NCBI GenBank assembly: GCA_030837285.1
Contig: JAUPKU010000102.1
Location: forward strand, 1-38,466
Length of the DNA stretch: 38,466 bases
Source of the DNA: Thermoproteota archaeon
GTDB lineage: Archaea; Thermoproteota; Bathyarchaeia; RBG-16-48-13; GCA-020355125
Reading direction: 5' to 3'
This document shows positions 9,016 through 17,180 of this stretch, piece by piece (the stretch's first letter is position 1; each line of letters starts with the position of its first letter). Under the pieces are notes generated by a model. It was not told the DNA's origin, ran no database searches, and was given only the letters and a program-made list of their open reading frames with translations. The translations under genes were made by a program, and so were the position numbers.

Positions 9016-10044
9016 CTATCTATTTAACCTGGTTACTTGTCTAGCAATTGTTACTATGTCGTTTAAGGATATCTTCAGTCTTCTTCTAGGAGTCACGAGA
9101 ATTTTTAGCGTGTGAAGCTTCACGTATGGCGCCTTGTACAAGCTGAGATTGATTCCCTTGTTTTTCAATCTAGAGCCGACTGCAGACCCTTCTACGAATG
9201 CTTTGATGTATGAAGACGTTGATGGGGAACGCTTGAGACGAAGTAGAGACCAAAATAGGTCTATCATGATTATCCTGTAGAGGTAAAGACGGCCAAAATG
9301 TGTGTAAATGACGCTGTGAGCCACGGTCCTATTCCTAATGCTTTGAATCTCTGTGAATGTGGACCTAGATGATCCTCCTCTAAGGTGTTTGCCAACAATT
9401 GTTGGTACAACTTTTACTGTATATCCGTTATTCCAGAGTTTGACGCCTAGGAGAGCATCTTCGAAATATGCAAAAAGTTCTTCTTCAAACAAGTAGTCGC
9501 TCTGAATATCCCTAAGAGCGGCAATTCTTACAACACAATAGCTACCATCAGCATAGGTGATGTCCCTAAGGTCTGTTGGGATTTTGTCCACATTCAAATA
9601 CGGTCTCAAGGCCTCATCAAGATAATCTCCAGCGCTGTCTACCTCCGTCATGTTCCTGTTGAATGTTATTCCTTGTACAGAACCGATATTACCGTCGGAC
9701 TCCATGGTAAGGACGAGTTTAGTAAGGCTATCTGGTTTTGGTATTAGATCTGAGTTGATTAGTGCCACATATTTTGCTTGTGGGCTCCTGTGTCGAAAAG
9801 CAAAGTTATTGCCACCAGCAAAGCCAAGGTTTTGGCTGCTATGTAGAATTCTTGCTTTCAATTTTATGCTATTTGCATATTCTCCTATCTCTCTGAAACT
9901 ATTATCCGATGAGCTGTTATCGACCAATATCAATTCAAAATTCGAGTAATCAAGATTCTTTATGGCTAACAGGGAATCTTTAGCTATATTAAGTATGTTC
10001 TCGCTGTTGTAGTTCAACCATATTATCGTTACGTAAGGCTCCAT
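9016..10044 (-). CDS. family 2 glycosyltransferase (rhamnosyltransferase-like)
   Basis: This is a GT-A-fold glycosyltransferase that moves a sugar from a nucleotide donor to a growing glycan at the inner face of the membrane. N-terminal nucleotide-binding elements are visible: VTIIWLNYNS, ELILVDNSSSDNS and the very typical NLGFAGGNNFAFRH. The metal/donor motif appears as ALINSDLIP, where the usual DxD is NSD. A conserved acidic helix segment (LFEEELFAYFEDALLGVKLW) holds the likely catalytic EDxxL. Its 342 residues match COG1216-type enzymes. The C-terminal 100 residues contain one hydrophobic stretch (IIMIDLFWSLLRL) that may touch the membrane. It starts at ATG and faces the flippase gene across a 490-bp gap. 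Confidence 0.88.
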   Translation of the reverse strand: MEPYVTIIWLNYNSENILNIAKDSLLAIKNLDYSNFELILVDNSSSDNSFREIGEYANSIKLKARILHSSQNLGFAGGNNFAFRHRSPQAKYVALINSDLIPKPDSLTKLVLTMESDGNIGSVQGITFNRNMTEVDSAGDYLDEALRPYLNVDKIPTDLRDITYADGSYCVVRIAALRDIQSDYLFEEELFAYFEDALLGVKLWNNGYTVKVVPTIVGKHLRGGSSRSTFTEIQSIRNRTVAHSVIYTHFGRLYLYRIIMIDLFWSLLRLKRSPSTSSYIKAFVEGSAVGSRLKNKGINLSLYKAPYVKLHTLKILVTPRRRLKISLNDIVTIARQVTRLNR

Positions 10045-10272
10045 TCAGACTCCTCTAAGATGGCGATGCTCCAAATGTCGACATATACCTGTTTTTTAAT
10101 TCTTTTGGTTATGCAATGGCCTTAGTTTCAGAGATGTCGACAATGCAATATGTACATATGGTGGACGATGAAAAAGGTTTTTGGCCTTTACCAAATCGTA
10201 CATTGCAGAATCCTTTTTTTCATGCAGAATAGTTGCAATCTGGACAGAACTATCTCTTTTTATACGAGCTTT

Positions 10273-11079
10273 TCAACGAGGTTCAGTCAAGGAGTACCTA
10301 CCTATGATTTCGTTCCAATCAACACCTAGAGACATCATTGATTCAACCATGTGCGTAGCTAAGCTCGGCATTGGAGACCATAACTTAAAAGGTTTGCCGA
10401 CTACTAGGCGCATTCCAGCAAGCTTGTAAAGGTAGGCAGTCCTTCGGAAACTAAAATGAGTTTTTCTCATCTTGGTCATCATGAGCCACATTCCGTAGTC
10501 TCCGGCTCTTGGATAGAGACTTAAGTATTTGACGACTTTTTCCAATATGGGTTTCTTGGTCAGGAATGTCATTGTGGTAGATGAGACCGTTCGCCAATGC
10601 CTACTCTTGAATACTATTTTAGATCTGTAGCTATGTATAGATGGCGCTAGATAGTAGTCCGTATGATCGTATGGTGTGACGAAATCGACATCACTTTCCT
10701 CTATCATCTCAAGCATCTCTAGCATCGCTTTTTCAGTGTACAAGTAGTCGTCTTCAGCAAAATATACTATTTCCGATTCATGCTGATCCTTGAGTAGTCT
10801 CATTTGCTCAAGAAAAGTGGCGGCGTTTCCATTCCCAGGAAGTTCTACTATCTTGAGGTGGTCGCTGTCGACCAATTTGCTAAATAGTTCTTTGTACTCG
10901 GCAGGGCACCCGTCAAGTATTGCGTACAGTTTATAGTTGATTCTCTCAAGAGCCTTAAGCAGTGATTTGAGGCAGACCATGGCCAAATCATACTTTTTCC
11001 AACTTGGCAAGACGAAGGCTTGACGTCCAAACTTAGGATATATTCTATAGGCGATTGTCACATCGTATCTATCAGTCAT
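10273..11079 (-). CDS. GT-A-like glycosyltransferase, divergent
   Basis: This is a probable glycosyltransferase with a GT-A fold. The supporting features are an N-terminal strand (YDVTIAYRIYP), a mid-region YKLYAILDGCP strand, NAATFLEQMRLL, and the donor-binding acidic motif VYFAEDDYLYTEKAM (EDD near residue 124). Further aromatic residues (TPYDHTDYYLAP) probably line the acceptor site. It lacks the VDNSS motif seen in the neighbouring family 2 enzymes, so it is more divergent. Its 268 residues form a single domain with no membrane segment. It starts at ATG. It lies 230 bp downstream of nothing else on its strand and probably has its own promoter. Role in the glycan island is inferred from position. 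Confidence 0.72.
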   Translation of the reverse strand: MTDRYDVTIAYRIYPKFGRQAFVLPSWKKYDLAMVCLKSLLKALERINYKLYAILDGCPAEYKELFSKLVDSDHLKIVELPGNGNAATFLEQMRLLKDQHESEIVYFAEDDYLYTEKAMLEMLEMIEESDVDFVTPYDHTDYYLAPSIHSYRSKIVFKSRHWRTVSSTTMTFLTKKPILEKVVKYLSLYPRAGDYGMWLMMTKMRKTHFSFRRTAYLYKLAGMRLVVGKPFKLWSPMPSLATHMVESMMSLGVDWNEIIGRYSLTEPR

Positions 11080-11588
11080 ATCTTACAAGTTAACTCCTAT
11101 ATTCTTTATTTAAAACTACCTAAATGGAATGCTTCAAAAATCTGAATCGACCCCCAAAATGTTTGGTCTAGTAGAGATTAACGAATCTGTCTAGGAAAGA
11201 CTCGTCAAAGCAATTAGCAATACTGTGTTTCCTATTTAGAAACTAGACACAGTGCGTTATCGACTAGAAAGGGCATATTAATTCCAGAGACTCTTATATG
11301 TCTCTCAACAGTCCTGTTCATAAATTGACCATAAAACATCACTTTGAAACGCTTGATTCTTGTACTATCCGAATTAGTTAGACTTGTAATCAAGAAAAAG
11401 TAAAAATATTCCGTAGTATGCCTCCTAAAATTAGTAAATTCCTTTATCTTATGTACATAATTGAGTTAAAAATACTTGCAGATATATGCCTTGGGAGTCA
11501 TCACGGCTGAATATAGGCATCTTCCATAATATGGCGATATACTGCCAATTCGTCCCTAGGACGATTTGTTCTCTTAACAAGCTATGTT
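11080..11588. other. A+T-rich 500-bp gap in the glycan island
   Basis: I see no protein-like frame, ribosome site or stable repeat here. A minus-strand frame running from 11679 to 11449 mostly overlaps the end of the next glycosyltransferase and looks like chance. Confidence 0.4.
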
Positions 11589-12395
11589 TTAGCCGTTCAT
11601 CCATCCCTTTATTGTGTATACGTATACATAGAGCTGAGTCTTCAAAGCATGAAAGTTTCTGCTGTTCAAATATATCCAAGCAGCTTTGGCAAGGCCAGTT
11701 GTAAAGTACTTAATTATGTCTTTTGTCTTTAGAAAGCCGATCTTTTTTCCACACCAGCCTGTGAGATAGTAGTCTCTAGGCCTTTCTTGGCCTTGTGGGA
11801 AATGAGTGCAATATGCTTCTGGAATGGAGAGCCACTTATACCCTTTAGATTCTACATATTGACGTATGTAGTGATCCTCCAGCACATGAAGCCAAATGGG
11901 TATTTGAATATCTTTTGCAGCTTCTGTTCGTATAAGGGTGTCATGTGTTAACCCCCTTTTTTGCCCAGCCTTCATTGCGATCCATAATTCATTCTTACCA
12001 TAAACTTTGGACATGGCTCTGTATATGTCTGAGTCAGTCTTAGCACGTGGTAATACTGCTCCCCAGATGCCACCTACCCCTTCTTTCATATGTTTGCTTG
12101 CTTTTTCGAACCAATTGTCACACAAAATCACATCTGAATCAAGGAAGAGGAACCAATCGGTTTTAGCAAGTTTGATACCAATTTCTCTAGCTTTAGCTCG
12201 ACCAGACCTATCGAAAGTCGTCTCCACTGGAAAATACTTGTTATATTCTTTTGCAAGTTCTATGGTGCCATCCGTGCTGTTTCCATCGACTACTATAAGT
12301 CTGTTTACAGGTACGTTATTCCGGAGACTTTCTAAACATTCTTTTAAACAGGGTTTTACGCTATTCCTAGTGAGTACAACGACATCAACCTTCAA
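11589..12395 (-). CDS. family 2 glycosyltransferase
   Basis: This is a GT-A-fold glycosyltransferase. Its N-terminal motifs are textbook: VDVVVLTRNS, RLIVVDGNSTDGTIE and FLFLDSDVIL, the last carrying the DSD metal-binding triad. A His-containing VLEDHYIRQYVESKG segment near residue 170 resembles the catalytic ED motif. The protein has 268 residues and ends shortly after a basic, aromatic C-terminal stretch. The TTG start is supported by a strong GGAGG site 7 nt upstream. It lies in a run of minus-strand transferases in the glycan island, probably adding one sugar of the chain. Donor and acceptor are unknown. Confidence 0.87.
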   Translation of the reverse strand: MKVDVVVLTRNSVKPCLKECLESLRNNVPVNRLIVVDGNSTDGTIELAKEYNKYFPVETTFDRSGRAKAREIGIKLAKTDWFLFLDSDVILCDNWFEKASKHMKEGVGGIWGAVLPRAKTDSDIYRAMSKVYGKNELWIAMKAGQKRGLTHDTLIRTEAAKDIQIPIWLHVLEDHYIRQYVESKGYKWLSIPEAYCTHFPQGQERPRDYYLTGWCGKKIGFLKTKDIIKYFTTGLAKAAWIYLNSRNFHALKTQLYVYVYTIKGWMNG

Positions 12396-12733
12396 ACTTT
12401 CTCCTCCACATATTACTTACTACTCTCGATGAAACACTAGTGCCAACGGAGAGTAACAACATCTCACTCGCTCTCATAAGCCATTTCTTCTAAACCAGAT
12501 AGAGACAACATTCCCTTTTTCTGTAAGACCGGTTTCCTAAAAATGAATCTTTAGCCCTTGCTGATGAATAATCCTTATATGACAGCACATTTATATCGAA
12601 TCTCGTTGCCCGCTACTCTACACTCAGCAATATCTCCAATTCTCATGAGGGCTGTCTGCGCTGTCAATCCATCATTAGTCGAACGCAATACCAAATCAAC
12701 TTTTGCGTCTATGCTCCTAAACTTGATAGTTGT
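12396..12733. other. 340-bp gap; frame of upstream gene continues
   Basis: On the minus strand the reading frame of the glycosyltransferase starting at 13684 stays open for 52 codons past its TGA, to a TAA at 12575-12577. No start with a ribosome site is visible inside it. The GGAGG site for the next gene is at 12403-12407. Confidence 0.35.
12403..12407 (-). promoter_or_regulatory. Shine-Dalgarno GGAGG deciding a TTG start
   Basis: GGAGG on the minus strand lies 7 nt before the TTG at 12395 and supports that codon as the start of the family 2 glycosyltransferase. Confidence 0.65.
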
Positions 12734-13684
12734 TCATTTCCTGTCAATACTCGCAATTGCATCATATATGTCCATCAAGCTTTCTACGATACTAATTGCC
12801 TCATGATTTTTTCCTAGGTAGGCATACTCTTTTTCCCATAATTCTATCTTAGCATTATTTATGGCTTTGATAATGTTTTCCTCAGTATCCACATCTTTCA
12901 AAGGGAAACTCTCATATTCTGAATATTTCGATGACACGAAGGAAACTACAGGTCTTCCACAAGCTATGGCTTCTAAGGAAATCATGCCGAGTGACCCCAA
13001 TTTGAATCTGTCAATAACCACATCTGCATTCCAATAGTATTCTCTTACTCTCTCATGGGAAACCTTTGGCAATAATTGCAAGTCTAGACCTTGAGATTTT
13101 GCTAAATTAATTGTTTTCTCAAAATCTCTGCCATAATTGACTATGGAAACATCCACTTGATCTCTAATCCTACTTAAGGCTCTTATAGCTACATCTGTAC
13201 CCTTTACACTCCAGTTCGAATCGCTTGCTATTAAAATTCTTAGTTTTTCTCCAGGTTCACGCATGGGCTTAGTATAGTAGAGCTGTGAGTCTACGGGATT
13301 TGGGAGATATATCACATCCTCCCTGTATTGCCTTGCAAGTTCAAGGATGTCTGGAGTGCTCACGAGTATCTTATCGCAATTCTTCAGATTATACTTTACA
13401 ATCCTCTTCCAGAGATGATGATCTAATCCAGCTCTTATATCACTACCATGTGCGTGCCCAACCAGAGGTTTTTTCCCCAATTTCAATGCCAAATAGCAGT
13501 CTTGAAGAAGATAATTCACATGGTACACGTCAGCCTTTGATCCAAAAATTTTAAGGGCTATTCCAAACGTCTTACTCCATAATCCTCTGCTCCTCTTCAC
13601 ATGCGTCCTCTCAACGCTTTCAGGAAGGTACTTGAGGATTGTCTCACCCACAAAAGCGCAGTCATTAATCATGGAAACCTTCAA
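12734..13684 (-). CDS. GT-B glycosyltransferase (family 4-like)
   Basis: This is a GT-B-fold glycosyltransferase. The N-terminal acceptor domain includes the DVYHVNYLLQDCYLALKLGK segment and the conserved VGHAHGSDIR. The C-terminal donor domain contains the LPNPVDSQLYY hinge, RILIASDSNWSVKGTDVAIR, and the donor-binding GSLGMISLEAIACGRPVVSF, where the EA(x)ACG motif with its glutamates is characteristic. At 316 residues it is slightly short for the family, but both domains are complete. The TTG start gives the normal MKVSMIND beginning. It precedes the family 2 transferase on the same strand with a 340-bp gap. The frame remains open past the TGA, noted separately. Confidence 0.87.
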   Translation of the reverse strand: MKVSMINDCAFVGETILKYLPESVERTHVKRSRGLWSKTFGIALKIFGSKADVYHVNYLLQDCYLALKLGKKPLVGHAHGSDIRAGLDHHLWKRIVKYNLKNCDKILVSTPDILELARQYREDVIYLPNPVDSQLYYTKPMREPGEKLRILIASDSNWSVKGTDVAIRALSRIRDQVDVSIVNYGRDFEKTINLAKSQGLDLQLLPKVSHERVREYYWNADVVIDRFKLGSLGMISLEAIACGRPVVSFVSSKYSEYESFPLKDVDTEENIIKAINNAKIELWEKEYAYLGKNHEAISIVESLMDIYDAIASIDRK

Positions 13685-14241
13685 TCAACATACCAGCTTC
13701 AAACATTCTATGACATAAATACCATTGTTGTCTAAATACACTAAAATAATCTTTCCTCTCCAAAAATACTTCAATAGTTCAAAAACCAAAACTGTATTGA
13801 CAAACACTCCATTTATGATAGTCATTACCATTTCAGATTAATTGTTAACAAACGGGAAATGGCGAGTAATCAATTATCTATATAATACTACAACCCGTTT
13901 ATCCCTAAGCGAATCCTCAAGAAACCATAAGGACAGCCAACCACTCTATACAAACCACCCAAGAAAACAATAAAAGAGCTCTGTGAAAATATATCCTGAA
14001 TAACGTTCTGTTTCCATACCAGTTCATGATAATTCGAATCCGTTTCAACCTTTTTTCACCTAAAAAACCCCTAAAAAACCCCTAAAAAACCCCTGAACCA
14101 ACCAAAAAAGCAAAAAAACACAAAATCAACCCCCCACCATCCAAAACAAGAAAGCCTTAGCCTCAGGTACATACGAGACCGCGCATAACTTCCCCATTAT
14201 TTCAGGTTAAAAAGAAGAAATACTTGTCCCTCTTATCGCAG
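13685..14241. other. A+T-rich 556-bp gap with short tandem repeat
   Basis: No gene is recognised. A tandem repeat is at 14061-14093. The stretch around 14100-14140 is purine-rich A and C tracts, low complexity on either strand, and may include the terminator region for the converging or neighbouring transcripts. Confidence 0.4.
14061..14093. repeat. three 11-bp tandem repeats TAAAAAACCCC
   Basis: Three exact copies of TAAAAAACCCC follow each other, preceded by CC and followed by a degenerate fourth copy beginning TGAACC. The unit length is near one helical turn. It lies in a gap between the glycan island and the ATP-grasp gene. Read on the minus strand the unit is GGGGTTTTTTA, a G4 tract spaced by T6. 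Confidence 0.9.
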
Positions 14242-15450
14242 CTACTGTAACATAGAGTAAATGTGATTGGCAATATCTCTTGCCTTTCTAAGAGAGGACA
14301 CTCTCGATATTCCCTCAGCAATGGCAGAGCAAACTGGCTCACCTTTCTCCACAATAACCCCGGGAAACGGAATATCTTGAACTCCCTCCAAACCATTCAA
14401 ATCAGGAACTTTAGATCTTTTTTTAGCATAAAGGATCAATCTAGTACAGACGCATCTAGGCACCGCAACATTCTGAGGAAGAATTCCTGAGACGCATGCC
14501 CTTATATGAGCCTCTAGAAGATTCACTCCTAGAACTCGTTCAACACACTCAAAAGTTCCTTGAAAACGCGGATTAATCTCGATTACACAAGGCTCACCCA
14601 GACTGGATAAGACGAAGTCAACACCATTTGAACCGATTAGCCTAAAGTTATTAACTATTCTTTCAGCAATTCTCTCACATTTCTTAACAAGTAACTCTCT
14701 AGCTGATAATGGAACAATGCTTCCACAATAATTGAAAGAATTATGTTGACCAAGACTTCGCATTCCCATTAGTTGCTCATTGACTGACAGAACCATTGAT
14801 CTTCCCGGAATAGATATCAGTGACACACTGACAGGTATCCCTTCAGTATATTCCTGAATTAGTACTCGTCCTCCAATCGAAGAAACTCGATTGAAAGCAC
14901 TTTCCAACCTGTAGGAGTGGGAGACTTTTTCCACTCCTCCTCCGCCTGAACCTTTTTCAGGTTTCAGGATTACAGGATAACCAATATCTCTTGCTTGTTT
15001 CATTGCTTCTTTAACGTTGTCAACTATCCTAGTTGATGGATGAAGAATCCCCAGACTTTCAAGCTCTCGAAAGAAATTTAGTCTATCTCTAACTCGTTTA
15101 ATGGATAAAGAATCATTCCCTATAATGGGTATGTATTCCCCCAGTTCTGAAATAATCTCAGGCGAATCTTCAAGTCCCGATGAAAGAATTGCACCTTCAA
15201 TCCGGAACTCTCTTACCAAACGTCTTACTAGTTTCAACAGATATTCCGGACTAAATTGTTCGGACAATCGTTTACAAGACTGGTTTTTCTGCTGGCAGAT
15301 TATAGAGTAAGACTTAACACAAGCTCTTTTAAGATCAGAATCCCCGAAATAGTCAATAGAATAGACCTTGTATCCCACCTCGCTGGCTGACTTTGCTAGT
15401 GAAGTGACATCCAATCCAATTATCAGAATACTATGAATGGTTTTTTCCAT
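14242..15450 (-). CDS. ATP-grasp ligase (COG2232/MfnD-like)
   Basis: This ATP-grasp enzyme forms a C-N or C-C bond through an acyl phosphate. An N-terminal preATP-grasp domain begins with ILIIGLDVTSLAKSA. The ATP-lid segment GYPVILKPEKGSGGGGV has the conserved Lys and Gly-rich loop. The magnesium ligands are in EPCVIEINPRFQGTFE. Length is 402 residues with a C-terminal domain of about 100 residues. The family includes tyramine-glutamate ligase MfnD of methanofuran synthesis and other ligases; I cannot assign a substrate. It starts at ATG. It diverges from the threonine operon across 275 bp, so the neighbours do not define its pathway. Confidence 0.82.
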   Translation of the reverse strand: MEKTIHSILIIGLDVTSLAKSASEVGYKVYSIDYFGDSDLKRACVKSYSIICQQKNQSCKRLSEQFSPEYLLKLVRRLVREFRIEGAILSSGLEDSPEIISELGEYIPIIGNDSLSIKRVRDRLNFFRELESLGILHPSTRIVDNVKEAMKQARDIGYPVILKPEKGSGGGGVEKVSHSYRLESAFNRVSSIGGRVLIQEYTEGIPVSVSLISIPGRSMVLSVNEQLMGMRSLGQHNSFNYCGSIVPLSARELLVKKCERIAERIVNNFRLIGSNGVDFVLSSLGEPCVIEINPRFQGTFECVERVLGVNLLEAHIRACVSGILPQNVAVPRCVCTRLILYAKKRSKVPDLNGLEGVQDIPFPGVIVEKGEPVCSAIAEGISRVSSLRKARDIANHIYSMLQ

Positions 15451-15725
15451 ACCAAGATATGCTCTATTATAATTTAATCATCAGTACATTCTAATTTTTA
15501 ATCAATAGTTAGAGAATAAGTATCTTTTAAGAAAAATCTGCAGATCATTCACAACCATGTGACAAGTTCCTCTTTCGACATTTATGCGAAAATTCTCTTA
15601 CAACTCCTGCTAAATATCAATCTAAGCAATTATTGAATTTATTAGTGACGATCTATGATTTAATCTTACAAAGAAATAGTAACGTTTATTCTCATCTTTA
15701 TCTCACATGGTTAGGCGATGTCATA

Positions 15726-15893
15726 ATGCCACAAAAGATCGTTTGTGAGGTTTGCGGGGAGGTTCTCTATAAGGGCGTTGACCTTAAGCCGCCTGAAGAA
15801 GTTATACAACAATTCGGTGGTAATTGTCCAAAATGTGGCAAAAAACTAAACTTCAATGCAGAAAAAGTTGAGATTAAGGGTAACAAGAAGTAA
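15726..15893 (+). CDS. small zinc-ribbon protein
   Basis: This is a 55-residue protein with two CxxC knuckles, KIVCEVCGEVLYKG and NCPKCGKKLNF, forming a zinc ribbon. It resembles small archaeal zinc-ribbon proteins found beside translation or metabolic genes; a specific role is unknown. I chose the ATG at 15726 because the upstream in-frame sequence is not protein-like and the CxxC begins right after it. It lies 36 bp before threonine synthase on the same strand and may be co-transcribed with the threonine operon. The second knuckle is followed by a Lys-rich tail, which could bind RNA or a protein partner. Confidence 0.8.
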   Translation: MPQKIVCEVCGEVLYKGVDLKPPEEVIQQFGGNCPKCGKKLNFNAEKVEIKGNKK

Positions 15894-15929
15894 CGCCTTC
15901 TCGCACCTGTGAAATGGAAGACTGAAATT

Positions 15930-17180
15930 ATGGAGCACTACCTTGAATGTATCAACTGTGGTGCAAAATACGACTCAAGAGAAACCATATATGTTTGCGG
16001 TCGATGCGGTGATCTCTTAGACATTAAGTACAATTACAGAGAATTTAAAGACCTCACTGAGTCTTGGTTGAATACACCACTGTCTGTATGGAAATATAAA
16101 GAACTTCTTCCTCTGGGAAGAACATCTAATATAATCTCACTTGGAGAAGGTGGAACAAATCTTCTGGAATGTAGTCGTTTAGGAACAACTTTGAAACTAA
16201 AACATCTCCATATGAAGAATGAAGGTGAAAATCCAACAGGCTCCTTCAAAGATAGAGGTATGACTGTAGGTGTGTCTAAGGCAGTGGAATTAGGCGCTAA
16301 AATCGTAGCCTGTGCTTCAACAGGCAATACTTCAGCTTCACTAGCAGCCTATGCTGCAAAGGCAGGTCTCCAGTCAATAGTCCTCATCCCTTCGGGAAAG
16401 ATTGCCTTAGGAAAACTGACCCAAGCTATTGTTCATGGTGCACGAATTGTCCAAGTCAAAGGGAATTTCGATGATGCATTGCAGACAGTCTTTAACTTCA
16501 CAAACTATCACAAAGATATCTACCTTTTAAATTCCATAAATCCGTATAGGATTGAAGGACAGAAAACTCTTGCTTACGAAGTCTACGACCAATTGGGATA
16601 TGAAGCCCCTGACAATGTCATCCTACCCGTAGGAAATGCTGGAAATATAAGCGCAATCTGGAAGGGCTTCAAAGAACTTCACATTCTCGGTCTAATTAGA
16701 CAACTGCCTAGAATGATCGGCATTCAAGCAGAAAACGCAGCTCCAATAGCGAATGCCTTTAAGCTGAAGAAGAGGGATATCAAGGCCGTGACAGCACCAG
16801 AAACGATTGCCACAGCCATAAGGATTGGCTCTCCCGTGAGTTGGAAGAAAGCTCTAAACGCTGTTTATGAATCCCAAGGCCTAATGGAGACTGTAACAGA
16901 TACAGAGATTTTGGATGCTCAAAGGCAACTTGCTAGGCTTGAAGGACTATTTATCGAGCCTGCAAGTGCGGCTTCTATAGCCGGACTTAAAAAAATCGTT
17001 GACATGGGCTTAATAGGAAGAGATGAAGAAACCGTCTGCATCGCTACGGGACACGGCTTAAAGGACCCAGATACGATTATCAAATCATATAACATTAATC
17101 TAACTGAGATCAATCCAATGGAGGAGTCTATTGATGAAGCTTTGGGCTTGAAACAGGTTATGGTGGTGAAATCTAATTGA
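15930..17180 (+). CDS. thrC: threonine synthase
   Basis: This PLP enzyme converts O-phosphohomoserine to threonine, the last step of threonine synthesis. It begins with a zinc-ribbon-like YLECINCGAKY/VCGRCGDLL motif common in archaeal threonine synthases. The PLP lysine is in NPTGSFKDRGMTVG. The PLP-phosphate Gly/Ser loop appears as CASTGNTSASLAAYAAK, with a second Gly-rich loop ILPVGNAGN. Length is 416-423 residues. I favour the ATG at 15930 (EHYLECINC), with a weak GGAAG 9 nt upstream, over a GTG at 15909. It overlaps the following homoserine dehydrogenase by 4 nt (TTGA), which indicates translational coupling. Confidence 0.94.
   Translation: MEHYLECINCGAKYDSRETIYVCGRCGDLLDIKYNYREFKDLTESWLNTPLSVWKYKELLPLGRTSNIISLGEGGTNLLECSRLGTTLKLKHLHMKNEGENPTGSFKDRGMTVGVSKAVELGAKIVACASTGNTSASLAAYAAKAGLQSIVLIPSGKIALGKLTQAIVHGARIVQVKGNFDDALQTVFNFTNYHKDIYLLNSINPYRIEGQKTLAYEVYDQLGYEAPDNVILPVGNAGNISAIWKGFKELHILGLIRQLPRMIGIQAENAAPIANAFKLKKRDIKAVTAPETIATAIRIGSPVSWKKALNAVYESQGLMETVTDTEILDAQRQLARLEGLFIEPASAASIAGLKKIVDMGLIGRDEETVCIATGHGLKDPDTIIKSYNINLTEINPMEESIDEALGLKQVMVVKSN

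Noticed and set aside
11449-11679. 76-codon minus-strand frame
   Set aside because: Overlaps the end of a glycosyltransferase gene in another frame, with no ribosome site or recognisable motif.
12558-12806. 82-codon plus-strand frame
   Set aside because: Runs antisense into the end of the glycosyltransferase gene and into the minus-strand in-frame extension; hydrophobic translation is a by-product of that.
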